Shown here: piece by piece, positions 1 through 9,428 of the stretch | Numbering within the stretch: the first letter of the stretch is position 1 | Layout of the letters: every line of letters starts with the position of its first letter | Source: Moraxella catarrhalis | Lineage (GTDB): Bacteria; Pseudomonadota; Gammaproteobacteria; Pseudomonadales; Moraxellaceae | DNA length: 64,000 nucleotides | Assembly: GCF_001632285.1 (NCBI RefSeq) | Contig: NZ_LWAH01000016.1 | Coordinates: 124,001-188,000, forward strand | Direction: 5' to 3' | The notes under the pieces: model-generated | The model's input: the letters and a program-made list of their open reading frames with translations, nothing else | The model's database searches: none | What the model was told of the DNA's origin: nothing | Translations under genes and position numbers: made by a program

Positions 1-2
1 CT

Positions 3-1133
3 ACCCCTAGTAAGGCATCGTTTGATCAGAGATTGGCTCAGCGAGATGCCAGAGTCTATGCACTCAATCTTAGCAGTATCGATTTATTAAAAAGTGCCGA
101 TGTATGGGACGGTATCACCAGACGCGCCGATTATGACCAAATGCATGTATGGGCGAGAGATGATTTTGGTGAATTGATTTTTCAAGATGAACACGCCTTT
201 GAAAATATCATGCTTGGGTCTATGGTTGAGCCATCAGTATTGGATGAAGCACTTTGGCATCGTGCAAAAGCTTATGAAAATTTAACTTTAAAATATGAGA
301 TCAGCTTGGCGGCTCATGGCATGGCTTTTGATGAGATGCCTGACGGTGTGTGCATACGCTATCAAGCTGACAATCAAGCCAAGATGGTGAAGGCTAAGCT
401 ATTGATTGGTGCCGATGGCCGTGCGTCTTTGGTACGCCGTGAGATGGGGGTGGGGGTAGATACCTTAAATTATCACCAAAAAGCCATCTGCTGTGCCATA
501 CGAACCGATCAGCCACATGGTAACACAGCACGCCAAGTGATGTTGCCAACAGGCACTTTGGCACTATTACCCATTGCCAATCTCAATCAAGATGATCAAT
601 GCCGATGGCAGTCGATTGTTTGGACATTGCCCAAGCAGATTGCAGAGACATATTTGAGCGACTACCACCAAAATCCTGATAGCCTAATCAATAGGCTGGC
701 TTTGGCAAGCGGCTATGTACTTGGGGATATTCATAAGATACAGTCGGTCGCAAGTTTTCCACTATCTGCACAAGCCGCCAATCGCTATCATAAGGGTTTA
801 ATCGCACTGATGGGTGATGCTGCACATGGGGTGCATCCGTTGGCAGGACAGGGGCTTAACTTGGGCTTATCTGATGTGAAGGCATTGCTGGCATTGGTAG
901 ATGTGTATCATGCCAAAAATATGCCCTTAAGCACACGCTTATTAAGCGATTATGAACGCACGGTCAAAGGGCATAATTCGCTGATGATGCATAGCTTTTC
1001 TATGATTAATTTTGCTTATACATCAGCACTGAGCAATATTTCTGTGATACGCCATGCACGCAGTGAGATTGTCAAGGCAGTTTCTAAGTCACCATCCGTC
1101 ATGCGTCTGCTGATTGGGCGGGCCAATCGCTAA
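3..1133 (+). CDS. UbiH/UbiF/VisC-family FAD-dependent hydroxylase, 5'-truncated by the window edge
   Basis: The frame is open from base 3, so the N-terminal Rossmann FAD-binding segment lies outside the window. What remains shows the family's DG motif (LLIGADGRASLVRREMG) and the second FAD-binding GD motif (GDAAHGVHPLAGQGLNLG), in the order and spacing of aromatic-ring hydroxylases of ubiquinone biosynthesis. These enzymes use FAD, NAD(P)H and O2 to hydroxylate the polyprenyl-phenol ring at the membrane. Several paralogues (UbiH, UbiI, UbiF/UbiM) share these motifs, so ring position cannot be assigned. It converges on the exporter gene downstream. A perfect 13-bp tandem duplication lies eight bases after its stop codon, and no terminator hairpin is evident. 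Family is confident; the exact paralogue is not. Confidence 0.9.
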   Translation, partial: TPSKASFDQRLAQRDARVYALNLSSIDLLKSADVWDGITRRADYDQMHVWARDDFGELIFQDEHAFENIMLGSMVEPSVLDEALWHRAKAYENLTLKYEISLAAHGMAFDEMPDGVCIRYQADNQAKMVKAKLLIGADGRASLVRREMGVGVDTLNYHQKAICCAIRTDQPHGNTARQVMLPTGTLALLPIANLNQDDQCRWQSIVWTLPKQIAETYLSDYHQNPDSLINRLALASGYVLGDIHKIQSVASFPLSAQAANRYHKGLIALMGDAAHGVHPLAGQGLNLGLSDVKALLALVDVYHAKNMPLSTRLLSDYERTVKGHNSLMMHSFSMINFAYTSALSNISVIRHARSEIVKAVSKSPSVMRLLIGRANR

Positions 1134-1141
1134 AGTAACTC

Positions 1142-1167
1142 GGTTTAATGCTTTGGTTTAATGCTTT
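1142..1167. repeat. Perfect 13-bp tandem duplication downstream of the hydroxylase gene
   Basis: GGTTTAATGCTTT occurs twice head to tail with no spacer, eight bases after the stop codon at 1131-1133. It is one of several such two-copy duplications in this window. Confidence 0.9.
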
Positions 1168-1183
1168 GAATGTGCCTGATGAA

Positions 1184-2098
1184 TCATCCAAATGAGCTAA
1201 ACAGCACCATTAGCACAGGCGATACGATATTAACGATAAACCCAAAGCTGATGGCGATGGGCATAATCTGTGTACCGCCTGCCTGTAAGATGGTTGGTAG
1301 GGTGAAGTCAAGACTGGTTACACCGCCTAAACTCACAGCGACAGATGTCGAATAACGCATGACCCATGGGATAAAGATTAAGGCAATCACTTCACGAGCC
1401 AAGTCATTAAGCAGGGCGACACTGCCCCAAACCGCACCATAAGCATCTGTCATAATCGTACCTGATAGCGAATACCAGCCATAACCTGATGCCAAAGCCA
1501 AACCCTGCATCAGCGTGACTTCATGAAAAATGCTTGCAAAAATGATGCCTGATAAGGTGGTACAAAAAATAAATATGACACTGACCTGTAGACCTGTTTT
1601 ATTGACCAAGGCTTGCTTTAATCCAATCCCTGATCCTTTTAGGCTGACACCCACCAAAAATAATAGTACCATTAGCAGAATCGTGGTCGTTTTTTCAGGC
1701 GGTATAAACCCAGCTGGCAAAAATTTAGCAGCCATAAATCCAATTGCCAAACAAATGAGCTGAGCCAAACTGCCCCTTAGGCTGATTTTGGGTTTTTGGT
1801 TGGGTAGTGTGTGTTTAGATAACTGATTTTTTTGAGTGAATTTATCAAAAAAAACCAAGCTAATCGCTCCAAAGCCAATGGTCAGTGTGATTAACACAAC
1901 CAAATATTTGATAATGTCCCCAACCTTTTGCACCAAATCATCCACCAAACCAAGCTCAATACCAATGACAATCAAAATAAGATAAATCAGATAAGTCAGA
2001 GCCTGTCCACCAAATGCGGCCAACTTTTGTGATGTTGGTAGTGCAAAACCAACAAACATTGGACTTAAAATAAGTAATAATGTGATGATTCCCTGCAT
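1184..2098 (-). CDS. lysO: LysO-family (DUF340) lysine exporter-like inner-membrane protein
   Basis: A 304-residue hydrophobic protein with about eight to ten membrane segments. It resembles E. coli LysO (YbjE), which exports L-lysine and toxic analogues. The region GYGWYSLSGTIMTDAYG followed by LLNDLAREVIALIFIPWVM is typical of the C-terminal half of this family. I chose the start at 2098 (MQGIITLLL) because GGGGA lies about seven bases upstream and the family usually begins just before its first membrane segment. In-frame starts at 2116 and 2146 lack a ribosome-binding site. It is divergent from rpiA and convergent with the hydroxylase. Family call is fairly sure; the substrate is inferred from the family. 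Confidence 0.85.
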   Translation of the reverse strand: MQGIITLLLILSPMFVGFALPTSQKLAAFGGQALTYLIYLILIVIGIELGLVDDLVQKVGDIIKYLVVLITLTIGFGAISLVFFDKFTQKNQLSKHTLPNQKPKISLRGSLAQLICLAIGFMAAKFLPAGFIPPEKTTTILLMVLLFLVGVSLKGSGIGLKQALVNKTGLQVSVIFIFCTTLSGIIFASIFHEVTLMQGLALASGYGWYSLSGTIMTDAYGAVWGSVALLNDLAREVIALIFIPWVMRYSTSVAVSLGGVTSLDFTLPTILQAGGTQIMPIAISFGFIVNIVSPVLMVLFSSFG

Positions 2099-2321
2099 CC
2101 AATTCCCCAAATTCATCAAAGTAAAAATAAATCGGCATTGTAACATTTTTACAAAAAATTTTCGTGATTATCCACCATATTTTGGATATTAGCCATGTTA
2201 ATTTTAGATTTGATATAAAATGAGTGGCTTAAAGTGAGTGAAAATCAGCAAATTGATAAAAAATGGTTTAGTTTTTGGTAACTTTGGCGTAAAATTAGAT
2301 AAATTTTTATTGGAAATAGTC

Positions 2322-2987
2322 ATGACCGCAACCGATCCAAAACTTACTCAAAAAAAATCTGCTGCCAAAGCTGCTTTAAGCCATATTGAAGATGGCATGA
2401 TTTTAGGTGTTGGTACAGGCAGTACAGTCAATTGCCTGATTGAGCTTTTACCAAAAGTGCGTCTTAAGGGTGCAGTTGCCAGCTCACAGGTTACCGAGGA
2501 TAAATTAAAGGCCTTGGGTATTGAGATTTATGATTTAAATCAATTGGGTGTGCTGGATTTATATATAGATGGTGCTGACGAGATTGACGCTAAAGGCAAT
2601 ATGATTAAAGGTGGTGGTGGTGCATTGACACGAGAAAAAATCGTTGCCGCCGCCTCAAATCGGTTTATTTGTATGGTAGATGACTCAAAAATCGTCAATA
2701 CACTGGGCAAATTCCCTGTTGCAATTGAAGTTTTGCCTCAAGCGCGTTCTTATGTGGCGCGTGAATTGGTGGCAATGGGTGGCGATCCTGTATATCGTGA
2801 AGGGTTTGTGACAGATTATGGCAATGTCATTTTGGATACCTATGACCTTGATATTACCGATGCTGCCAAGATGGAGTTCACCTTAAATAATATCGTGGGT
2901 GTGGTTTGCCATGGTATATTTGCATCGCAGTCAGCGGATCTAATGCTAAAAGCTGGCAGCACAGGCGTGGACACTGTTGTATTTTAA
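2322..2987 (+). CDS. rpiA: Ribose-5-phosphate isomerase A
   Basis: 221 residues, close to the 219 of E. coli RpiA. It interconverts ribose 5-phosphate and ribulose 5-phosphate in the non-oxidative pentose phosphate pathway. Visible motifs are the phosphate-binding GVGTGST loop (about residues 29-35), DGADE (83-87) and [11 protein letters not shown] (96-106), whose Glu is the expected catalytic base. The frame extends upstream to a GTG at 2238, but the extra 28 residues have no counterpart in the family, so the ATG at 2322 is preferred. The stop codon lies inside the first copy of a 19-bp tandem duplication, and a strong bidirectional terminator follows. Confidence 0.97.
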   Translation: MTATDPKLTQKKSAAKAALSHIEDGMILGVGTGSTVNCLIELLPKVRLKGAVASSQVTEDKLKALGIEIYDLNQLGVLDLYIDGADEIDAKGNMIKGGGGALTREKIVAAASNRFICMVDDSKIVNTLGKFPVAIEVLPQARSYVARELVAMGGDPVYREGFVTDYGNVILDTYDLDITDAAKMEFTLNNIVGVVCHGIFASQSADLMLKAGSTGVDTVVF

Positions 2988-3010
2988 TAAAACTGTTGTA
3001 TTTTAATAAA
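2973..3010. repeat. Perfect 19-bp tandem duplication across the rpiA stop codon
   Basis: ACTGTTGTATTTTAATAAA occurs twice without spacer (2973-2991 and 2992-3010). The first copy contains the rpiA stop codon, so the second can be lost without altering the protein. The second copy also forms the left arm of a 14-bp AT-rich hairpin (2994-3007 with 3014-3027). Confidence 0.93.
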
Positions 3011-3036
3011 ATAATTAAAATACAACACATCAATAT

Positions 3037-3070
3037 AAAACACCGCATGATTAGGCTCATGCGGTGTTTT
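3037..3070. terminator. Bidirectional terminator between rpiA and the MFS gene
   Basis: A perfect 14-bp stem (3037-3050 with 3057-3070) around a six-base loop, with AAAA at one edge and a T run at the other. It ends one base before the stop codon of the convergent MFS gene and can therefore serve both strands. Confidence 0.92.
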
Positions 3071-4600
3071 TTAGCGATTCATATCAAGGTCGGTACGAGG
3101 AATGTAGTAAATATAAAAGCTTATAAACATTGTTAAAAGCGATAATGAAACGATGAAAATCATAGGTGCAAAAGCGATATGAGCTGAGGCTGAATGTAGA
3201 ACAAACGGCAACAAACCGCCGATAAGTGCGATGATGATATTATAAATGATACTGACGCTTGTTAATCGAATCTTGGCAGGGAATAGTCGCACGACAACCG
3301 AAGGAATTGCACCAATGATACCTGAAGCAAATCCAAATAGGGCAAAAAATATCAACCCATATTCACCACCATTACGCAAATGATTAAAAAACAAAGCCAC
3401 TTGCATCGCCAAGAATAGGCTACCAAAAGTTAGCACAATACCAGGATTAAGCCTATCCACCAAAATGCCAAATATCAAGCAACCAATTGCCATAAATAAA
3501 ATTGCAAGCACATTGCCAAACCATAAAACCGTTTCAGAGATTCGAAAGCTACCATCAATCAAATCTACCAATAAAATTGGCGTAAATATCAATAAACTGA
3601 CCATAATACTGATTAACATTATGGCAGGAATAATACTGATGAGCATATTTTTATTGCAAATGATTTGAAAAAACGAGATTGACGACCTAGCAAAGCTGGT
3701 TAGTTTTGAGGTCAGTCGCATGGCTGTTGTGACTGTGCGTTGATCTATCTCATTGATTTTGGGTGGTGGTGTCATTGAGCTTGGGCTTATGCTGTGATCG
3801 GGCATTTTTGTATCTTCAGAAAGCTGAAACTCAATTGCTGGCAGATGATCAAGCTGCTTGATTTGTGAGTTGGTCAAAGTGGATAAACTCATGTTACTAA
3901 GCATTGACTCATGTTTGGGGCGAAATGACCGCTCAGAGTGTGCTTCTAAAAAAATGGGCGTTTCTTGCAAGTGTTTGTATGATATTAAGATTAAAATAAC
4001 GCTTAATAAACCGCCACAAATAAACGGAATACGCCAACCAAAACTCATCATCTGTGCCCAAGTTAGCGTATCGTCTAGCCAGTTCATTAATAAAATTAAA
4101 AAAATCAAAGACAGTACACAGCCAGATAAGATTGCACCACAACCTACGCCAATATGGCGTGTTGGTAGATGTTCGGTGACATACACCCAAACGCTTGGCA
4201 TGATGCCACCAATGGCAAGACTTTGGATAACTCGAGCAACGATAAAGATAATGGGGGCGATGAAGCCAATTTGACTATACTGTGGTAATAACCCGATGAA
4301 TAAAGTGAATATTGTTATGCCCAGTAAACTGATGAATAGTGCAGGCCTGCGACCTTTGGTATCACCATAGTAGCCAATCATCAAACCGCCCAAGGGTCTG
4401 GCAATATAACCTGCTGAAAACAGTCCAAACAACTGCAGGCGAGAAAGCCAAGTATACTCCGTACCACCAAAAAAGATCTGTCGTAATAAATCAGACAGAT
4501 ATATAAAAATAGCAAAGTCAAAAAAAGCCACGCTGGCGATGAGACTTGTAATGAGAATGGCACTAAAATAGTGCTGGCTGGGTAATTGGTTGGCTGGCAT
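3071..4600 (-). CDS. Major facilitator superfamily transporter, metabolite:H+ symporter-like
   Basis: A 509-residue polytopic protein. The N-terminal half carries the MFS loop 2-3 signature (RPLGGLMIGYYGDTKGRRP) and the ARVIQSLAIGG segment of transmembrane helix 4. This resembles the ProP/ShiA/citrate-type symporter subfamily. A long hydrophilic loop of about 100 residues separates the two six-helix halves, longer than usual. The start at 4600 (MPANQ) is preferred over 4624 because GAGAAG lies about ten bases upstream. The substrate cannot be told from sequence. The upstream region has several inverted repeats, which suggests regulated expression. It shares the bidirectional terminator with rpiA. 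Confidence 0.88.
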   Translation of the reverse strand: MPANQLPSQHYFSAILITSLIASVAFFDFAIFIYLSDLLRQIFFGGTEYTWLSRLQLFGLFSAGYIARPLGGLMIGYYGDTKGRRPALFISLLGITIFTLFIGLLPQYSQIGFIAPIIFIVARVIQSLAIGGIMPSVWVYVTEHLPTRHIGVGCGAILSGCVLSLIFLILLMNWLDDTLTWAQMMSFGWRIPFICGGLLSVILILISYKHLQETPIFLEAHSERSFRPKHESMLSNMSLSTLTNSQIKQLDHLPAIEFQLSEDTKMPDHSISPSSMTPPPKINEIDQRTVTTAMRLTSKLTSFARSSISFFQIICNKNMLISIIPAIMLISIMVSLLIFTPILLVDLIDGSFRISETVLWFGNVLAILFMAIGCLIFGILVDRLNPGIVLTFGSLFLAMQVALFFNHLRNGGEYGLIFFALFGFASGIIGAIPSVVVRLFPAKIRLTSVSIIYNIIIALIGGLLPFVLHSASAHIAFAPMIFIVSLSLLTMFISFYIYYIPRTDLDMNR

Positions 4601-4623
4601 GATAATCTTCTCATGAAATACCA

Positions 4624-4745
4624 ATCAAACATACGGTTTGATGGTGCGAAGTATCGATAATATCTTGCAAATCTGATGCTTCATAAGATCTTATCAAAAG
4701 CAGATACACTAAATATCCATAAAGCATTGATTGCTCATGGATATT
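4624..4745. promoter_or_regulatory. Cluster of inverted repeats upstream of the MFS transporter
   Basis: Three dyads occur in this spacer. ATCAAAC/GTTTGAT (4624-4630, 4636-4642) has a five-base gap. ATAAGATCTTAT (4683-4694) is a perfect 12-bp palindrome. AATATCCAT/ATGGATATT (4712-4720, 4737-4745) has nested AGCA/TGCT arms. None is followed by a T run, so operators are more likely than terminators. No binding protein can be named. Confidence 0.5.
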
Positions 4746-4832
4746 CTACAAATAAAACATACAAAACACTAGTATTATTTATACAATTTGGTTCAAGCTT
4801 TCATTTAGATGGTATATATTTGATGATTAATA

Positions 4833-6461
4833 TCAAAGTAGCCAATCGATAGGCATCAGTCCAGCCAGCCAAATGATAATACGATCTTTATGATTCATGT
4901 GTGGTTCGTGATGCAAAATGACTGGTTGACCATTTTCGATGGTATGCCAATTAATATTACCTTTGGCGTCAAGTTTTAGTTCATAGGCTTGATGGGTGAT
5001 GGCTTGGCTATTACTCAAAGCTTTGTGTAGCTGTCCTGCCAATTTACTATCTTTGATAAGAACACCAAGCTCGGTATTGATATTGGCTGAGCGTGGGTCG
5101 ACATTATATGAACCAATAAATATTTGATCATCATCTACCGCAAAGGCTTTGGCGTGTAGACTTGTGGTGCTGTGCTGGCGTGTACGCCAAAAACGATTTT
5201 CGTTATCTTGGATACTCTGAGCACTAGATTTAATCTCAAAAAGATGCACGCCTGCCGCCAGTAGTTGCTTTCGCCAGTGTGCGTAACCTGCATGTACAAT
5301 ACCAACATCGGTGGCATCAAATGAATTGGTCAAAATACGCACCTCAACACCCATTTTAGCAAGCGTGATCAGTGTGTCGATACCTTCTTTGGTAGGAACA
5401 AAATAAGAAGAGATGATGCTGAGTTTTTTGCTTGGTTGACCCAATTGTGTTTGTAGCTGTGAAACCAAAAATTCATTAGGATCTGAGTGACCGTTTAATT
5501 TGATAACATTATCTGCTATCAAATCAATCTCTGTCCAAAAAAATGGTACTTGCTGGGCGAGTAAATCTTGCCCAATGGTTGAATTTTGCATGGCTTGGCG
5601 ATAAGTGCGTAGCTCACGATCAGCATCTGAGCTGTCTTTGACTTTTTCAAGTTCATCAAATACCACAGGTTTGATGCCACTGATGTCATCTTTGTTGTCA
5701 TGTTTGACAAGTGTTTCAATATCAAAGGATAGGGGTGAAGCCCAATAAATCTCAAAGCTTTGGGTAATTTTGCCAACGACATGACCAACTAACATGACAT
5801 CCAAATCAGCAAAATGATTAACAGGTGCATTATTTAAATATTCATTACCGATATTACGACCACCTATGACACTGATTTTATTATCAAATGTCATGCTTTT
5901 ATTATGCATACGCCGATTGGTGCGTATGGGATGTAACATATAGTTTAGACTACGGAAGCCACGATAAGGCATGGGATTGATTAATCTGACAGCAATATTT
6001 TTATGCTTTGAGATACGTAGTAGGAGCTGATCAAGTTCAGGTGAGCTATTAAAATCATCAAGCAGCAATCGAACAATCACACCACGATCAGCCGCTTCCC
6101 ACAGGTCTTTAAGCATCAGTTGACCAGCTTCATCGTTATGCCAAATGTAGTATTGAATATCAATGGATTGGTTTGCCACATCAGTCAGCGTACTGCGTGC
6201 AGCAAACGCATTGGCACCTGTTGTAATCGGATAATATCCAGATTGATTGGGGTGATGATGGCTTTGGGCGTTGATGGCTGAGATGAGACCATCTGAACTG
6301 CCACCATGTTTGACCATTTGGTGACGCTCTTGAACCTGTTTGGTCAATGCCAGACTCTTTGGTAAGTGAGGCGTATCGGGCAAATTTTTGCAGCCAACAA
6401 GTAATACCAGCATGACAGTATGTATACTGATGACAAACAAAGAGCGAAAATGATGAGTCAT
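4833..6461 (-). CDS. Phospholipase D / cardiolipin synthase-like lipoprotein
   Basis: 542 residues. A lipoprotein signal peptide ends in LVGC, with Cys24 as the lipidation site. Two HKD motifs follow: HNKSMTFDN (His186, Lys188, Asp193) and SLHAKAFAVDDD (His436, Lys438), each with a G-G/S-N tail (IGGRNIGNEY, IGSYNVDPRSAN). Two HKD motifs in one chain make a complete phospholipase D active site, as in ClsC/YmdC-type cardiolipin synthases and secreted PLDs. The predicted location is the periplasmic face of the envelope. Whether it makes cardiolipin or hydrolyses phospholipid cannot be decided. It is monocistronic, with folE downstream of its promoter region on the same strand. Confidence 0.92.
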   Translation of the reverse strand: MTHHFRSLFVISIHTVMLVLLVGCKNLPDTPHLPKSLALTKQVQERHQMVKHGGSSDGLISAINAQSHHHPNQSGYYPITTGANAFAARSTLTDVANQSIDIQYYIWHNDEAGQLMLKDLWEAADRGVIVRLLLDDFNSSPELDQLLLRISKHKNIAVRLINPMPYRGFRSLNYMLHPIRTNRRMHNKSMTFDNKISVIGGRNIGNEYLNNAPVNHFADLDVMLVGHVVGKITQSFEIYWASPLSFDIETLVKHDNKDDISGIKPVVFDELEKVKDSSDADRELRTYRQAMQNSTIGQDLLAQQVPFFWTEIDLIADNVIKLNGHSDPNEFLVSQLQTQLGQPSKKLSIISSYFVPTKEGIDTLITLAKMGVEVRILTNSFDATDVGIVHAGYAHWRKQLLAAGVHLFEIKSSAQSIQDNENRFWRTRQHSTTSLHAKAFAVDDDQIFIGSYNVDPRSANINTELGVLIKDSKLAGQLHKALSNSQAITHQAYELKLDAKGNINWHTIENGQPVILHHEPHMNHKDRIIIWLAGLMPIDWLL

Positions 6462-6506
6462 GACTCAAAAAGTCTAAAAATTTGATTTATCATAGCAAAT
6501 TTATCC

Positions 6507-6558
6507 AAAAAAAGAAGTGCTTTATTAAAATTTTACCAAACAAAATCGCTTCTTTTTT
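6507..6558 (-). terminator. Possible folE terminator
   Basis: GAAGTG (6514-6519) pairs with CGCTTC (6547-6552), flanked by A7 and T6 tracts that extend the stem. The loop is long (27 bases). Read on the minus strand it ends in a T run. It sits between folE and the phospholipase gene. The long loop keeps confidence moderate. Confidence 0.5.
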
Positions 6559-6627
6559 AATCATTTTGGCGATGATTGTTATCAAATGGCGAGCTATTAC
6601 CAAATCATTTAACCACAAGTAAACCAA

Positions 6628-7233
6628 TTAACCAAAAGCGGGCATTCGGCGAGGTACAGCATCCAAAAATTCACGGCGTGCGTCATGATTGGTGGTAAAC
6701 TCACCCAACATGCTGGTGGTGCGTGTGGTGGATTGTTGTTTGCCAACACCACGCATCATCATGCACATATGACAGGCATCCATAATAACCGCAACACCAC
6801 GGCAACCCGTCAGCTCTTCGATAGCACTGGCCACTTGCTTGGTTAAGTTTTCTTGGATTTGTAGACGGCGTGCATACATATCAATGATGCGTGCCACTTT
6901 AGATAATCCTAATACTTTGCCATCTGGCAGATAGCCAACATGGGCAACCCCATAAAAAGGTAGTAGATGATGCTCACATAGCGAATAAAATTCAATATTT
7001 TGTACCAAAACTAACTCAGGATTATCAGAATCAAAGACGGCATTATTAGCCACGGTTGCCAAATCCTGATGGTAGCCACGAGTAAGATAACCAAACGCCT
7101 TGGCAGCCCGCATTGGTGTGTCAATTAATCCATCACGGGTCAAATCTTCTCCTGCTGAGGAGATGATTTCGGCATAATGCTTAGACAGGATTTCGTAATC
7201 GTGGATAAAGTTTACGGTATCAGAATTTGACAT
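6628..7233 (-). CDS. folE: GTP cyclohydrolase I
   Basis: 201 residues. It converts GTP to 7,8-dihydroneopterin triphosphate, the first step of tetrahydrofolate synthesis. The zinc ligands are visible as Cys86 and His89 in [10 protein letters not shown] and Cys157 in ACHMC, with the catalytic His155 beside it. The [11 protein letters not shown] segment matches the substrate-binding end of the family. Length is typical (about 180-220). Its minus-strand promoter lies in the AT-rich 210-bp spacer shared with fabI, which is transcribed divergently. Confidence 0.97.
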   Translation of the reverse strand: MSNSDTVNFIHDYEILSKHYAEIISSAGEDLTRDGLIDTPMRAAKAFGYLTRGYHQDLATVANNAVFDSDNPELVLVQNIEFYSLCEHHLLPFYGVAHVGYLPDGKVLGLSKVARIIDMYARRLQIQENLTKQVASAIEELTGCRGVAVIMDACHMCMMMRGVGKQQSTTRTTSMLGEFTTNHDARREFLDAVPRRMPAFG

Positions 7234-7405
7234 ATTTTAAGCGTCTAGTAAAAAAATGCATAGCTTATCATAAAATAGCGATTGATTTAACAAAAAACTG
7301 ATTTTTTCATCACTTTTTGAGCGTTTATCAAACACTTTGGACGAGTTGATGTTTAAAATTAAGTTTACATTTGTACTAATTATATCCCACATTTTAAAAT
7401 TCTAT

Positions 7406-7413
7406 GCTATAAT
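7406..7413 (+). promoter_or_regulatory. Extended -10 promoter of fabI
   Basis: The sequence TATGCTATAAT contains a consensus -10 box, TATAAT (7408-7413), preceded by TGC, an extended -10. No good -35 box is seen 16-18 bases upstream. The same TATGCTATAATGGCAAAA string occurs upstream of leuC. Confidence 0.6.
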
Positions 7414-7443
7414 GGCAAAAATTTCTATCAAAAGGATAAAGTC

Positions 7444-8268
7444 ATGTTACTAAAAGGTCAGCGTTTTGTGGTGACTGGGATTGCCAGTAAATTATCAATT
7501 GCTTGGGCGATCGCTGAAAGCTTGCATCGTGAGGGGGCGCAGCTGATTTTAACCTATCCGAATGATAAAATTAAAAAGCGTGTGGATATGGCTGCCGAAG
7601 CATTTGATGCGGTGGCGGTGATTGAGTGTGATGTTGGCTCAGATGAGTCGATTCAAGTGTGTTTTGATGAAATCGCCAAACATTGGGGCGTAGGTGACGA
7701 TAAAGGCATCGATGGCATTGTGCATGCCATCGGTTTTGCCCCTGCCGATCAGCTTGATGGCGATTTTACCCAAGCAACCACTCGTGAAGGCAGTCAAATT
7801 GCCCATGATATCTCAAGCTACAGTTTTGTCGCACTTGCCAAAGCAGGGCGTGAATTACTTGCTGCACGCCAAGGCTCACTGTTGACTTTAACTTATGAAG
7901 GCAGTATTTCTGTATTGCCAAACTATAATGTCATGGGCATGGCAAAAGCAAGCCTAGAAGCTTCGGTACGCTATTTGGCATCATCATTGGGTGGTGAGGG
8001 CATTCGTGTCAATGCCATCAGTGCAGGCCCTATCCGCACGCTGGCCGCCAGTGGTATTAAATCATTTCGCCGTATGCTTGATGTTAGCGAAAAAATCGCA
8101 CCACTTGGGCGTAATGTCAGCCAAGAAGAAGTGGGTAATGCTGCGCTGTTTTTGTTATCACCTTGGGCAAGCGGTATTACTGGCGAGATTTTATTTGTGG
8201 ATGCAGGCTTTAATACCGTTGCCATCAGTGAAAAAATCATGATGATGGCAGGCGACGGCGAACAATAA
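7444..8268 (+). CDS. fabI: Enoyl-[acyl-carrier-protein] reductase (NADH)
   Basis: 274 residues (E. coli 262). It reduces trans-2-enoyl-ACP in the last step of each fatty-acid elongation cycle and is the target of triclosan in many bacteria. The FabI form of the short-chain dehydrogenase signature is present: a G-x5-SIAxxIA nucleotide loop ([13 protein letters not shown]) and the Tyr151, Tyr161, Lys168 set (Y-x9-Y-x6-K). The C-terminal [12 protein letters not shown] is also characteristic. The ribosome-binding site AAAGGATAAAGTC precedes the ATG. An imperfect hairpin follows the gene but has no T run. Confidence 0.97.
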   Translation: MLLKGQRFVVTGIASKLSIAWAIAESLHREGAQLILTYPNDKIKKRVDMAAEAFDAVAVIECDVGSDESIQVCFDEIAKHWGVGDDKGIDGIVHAIGFAPADQLDGDFTQATTREGSQIAHDISSYSFVALAKAGRELLAARQGSLLTLTYEGSISVLPNYNVMGMAKASLEASVRYLASSLGGEGIRVNAISAGPIRTLAASGIKSFRRMLDVSEKIAPLGRNVSQEEVGNAALFLLSPWASGITGEILFVDAGFNTVAISEKIMMMAGDGEQ

Positions 8269-8315
8269 CAACGATTTAAAACTTTCATAAAAAGTTAAGT
8301 TGGTAGTGAGCAAAA

Positions 8316-8376
8316 TTGTGCCAATGACATCAAACATTGGTACAAATATCCGATTTTTGGTATGATACACCATACC
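8316..8376 (+). promoter_or_regulatory. rpe promoter region with two stem-loops
   Basis: TTGGTA (8337-8342) and TATGAT (8361-8366) with an 18-bp spacer form a plausible promoter. Two dyads flank or overlap it: an 11-bp RNA stem with one G-U pair (8316-8326 with 8335-8345) and GGTATG/CATACC (8359-8364, 8371-8376). The first could be a weak fabI terminator, the second an operator. Confidence 0.45.
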
Positions 8377-8397
8377 ATTTAATTGTTGAGAGTGATT

Positions 8398-9078
8398 ATG
8401 ACCCAGCCTTTTTTGATCGCCCCATCGATTTTGTCTGCTGATTTTGCACGGCTTGGAGCGGATATTGAAAGCGTTCTTGAAGCTGGTGCAGATGTTGTGC
8501 ATTTTGATGTGATGGATAACCACTATGTACCAAATCTAACTTTTGGTTCGATGATTTGTCAAGCATTAAAAGACTATGGCATCACTGCACCCATTGATGT
8601 ACATTTGATGGTTAAGCCAGTTGATGGTATGATTGAGCAGTTTTTAAAGGCGGGGGCTGACATCATCACTTTTCATCCCGAAGCCAGTGAGCATATAGAC
8701 AGAAGCCTTCAGCTGATTAAAGATGGTGGTGCCAAATGTGGTTTGGTCTTTAATCCTGCAACACCTTTATATTATTTGGATCATACATTGGATAAGGTTG
8801 ATCAAATTTTGCTGATGAGTGTCAATCCAGGTTTTGGTGGTCAAAAGTTTATTGATGCAACATTAGATAAATTAGCAACTGTGCGTCAAATGATTGACGA
8901 TAGTGGTCGAGACATTCGCTTGGAAGTTGATGGCGGTGTCAATGTGGCAAATATTCGCACCATTGGTGAAGCGGGTGCTGATATGTTTGTAGCAGGGTCG
9001 GCGATTTTTAATCAGCCTAATTATAAGGCTGTAATTGATGCCATGCGTGATGAGTTATCAAAGGTAAATCGATCATGA
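8398..9078 (+). CDS. rpe: Ribulose-phosphate 3-epimerase
   Basis: 226 residues. It interconverts ribulose 5-phosphate and xylulose 5-phosphate in the pentose phosphate pathway, acting beside RpiA, which is also encoded in this window. The TIM-barrel landmarks are [10 protein letters not shown], the metal-binding [32 protein letters not shown], and LEVDGGV with [12 protein letters not shown] at the phosphate-binding end. The start at 8398 has GAGAG upstream, while the frame's earlier start at 8383 adds five unsupported residues. The stop overlaps the next ATG by four bases (ATGA), so the downstream small membrane protein is probably translationally coupled. Confidence 0.97.
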   Translation: MTQPFLIAPSILSADFARLGADIESVLEAGADVVHFDVMDNHYVPNLTFGSMICQALKDYGITAPIDVHLMVKPVDGMIEQFLKAGADIITFHPEASEHIDRSLQLIKDGGAKCGLVFNPATPLYYLDHTLDKVDQILLMSVNPGFGGQKFIDATLDKLATVRQMIDDSGRDIRLEVDGGVNVANIRTIGEAGADMFVAGSAIFNQPNYKAVIDAMRDELSKVNRS

Positions 9079-9428
9079 CCATACCGCACCATCAAGCCCA
9101 AACCACGCATCACAACCCCCCAAAACCCAACAAACCCGCCAGCGTCGTACCGATGGGTTTTACCATAGGGCTATGTTTGGCAAGTTTGCTATTAAGCTTG
9201 GCAGGCTATGGATTTCGATTGATGTTTGGTGATGAGATGTCTGAGGTATTGCGTCATGCTGCTGTCGTTGTGCCTGTATTTGTGATTGGCATTCCGCTGA
9301 TGACTTGGCTTGGTGCAACTGGACTAAATAAACTGGGTAAAACCAATATCCACCCTAGAAATGCTTGGACTTTTGGTTGGTTATTATCGACTGTTGCGAT
9401 GTTATCCATTATGGGAGTGTATAGCTGA
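9075..9428 (+). CDS. Small membrane protein of unknown function, coupled to rpe
   Basis: 117 residues, not recognised. A Pro/His/Asn-rich N-terminal stretch of about 25 residues precedes three hydrophobic segments (about 28-48, 62-82 and 98-116) typical of inner-membrane helices. It overlaps the rpe stop by four bases and its own stop overlaps the next ATG by one base, so the three genes read as one operon. No catalytic motif is visible. Its conserved placement suggests a real gene, but no role can be inferred beyond membrane location. Confidence 0.75.
   Translation: MTIPHHQAQTTHHNPPKPNKPASVVPMGFTIGLCLASLLLSLAGYGFRLMFGDEMSEVLRHAAVVVPVFVIGIPLMTWLGATGLNKLGKTNIHPRNAWTFGWLLSTVAMLSIMGVYS

Noticed and set aside
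3858..4274. 138-codon plus-strand frame inside the MFS gene
   Set aside because: Antisense to a well-supported transporter. No family similarity and no ribosome-binding site.
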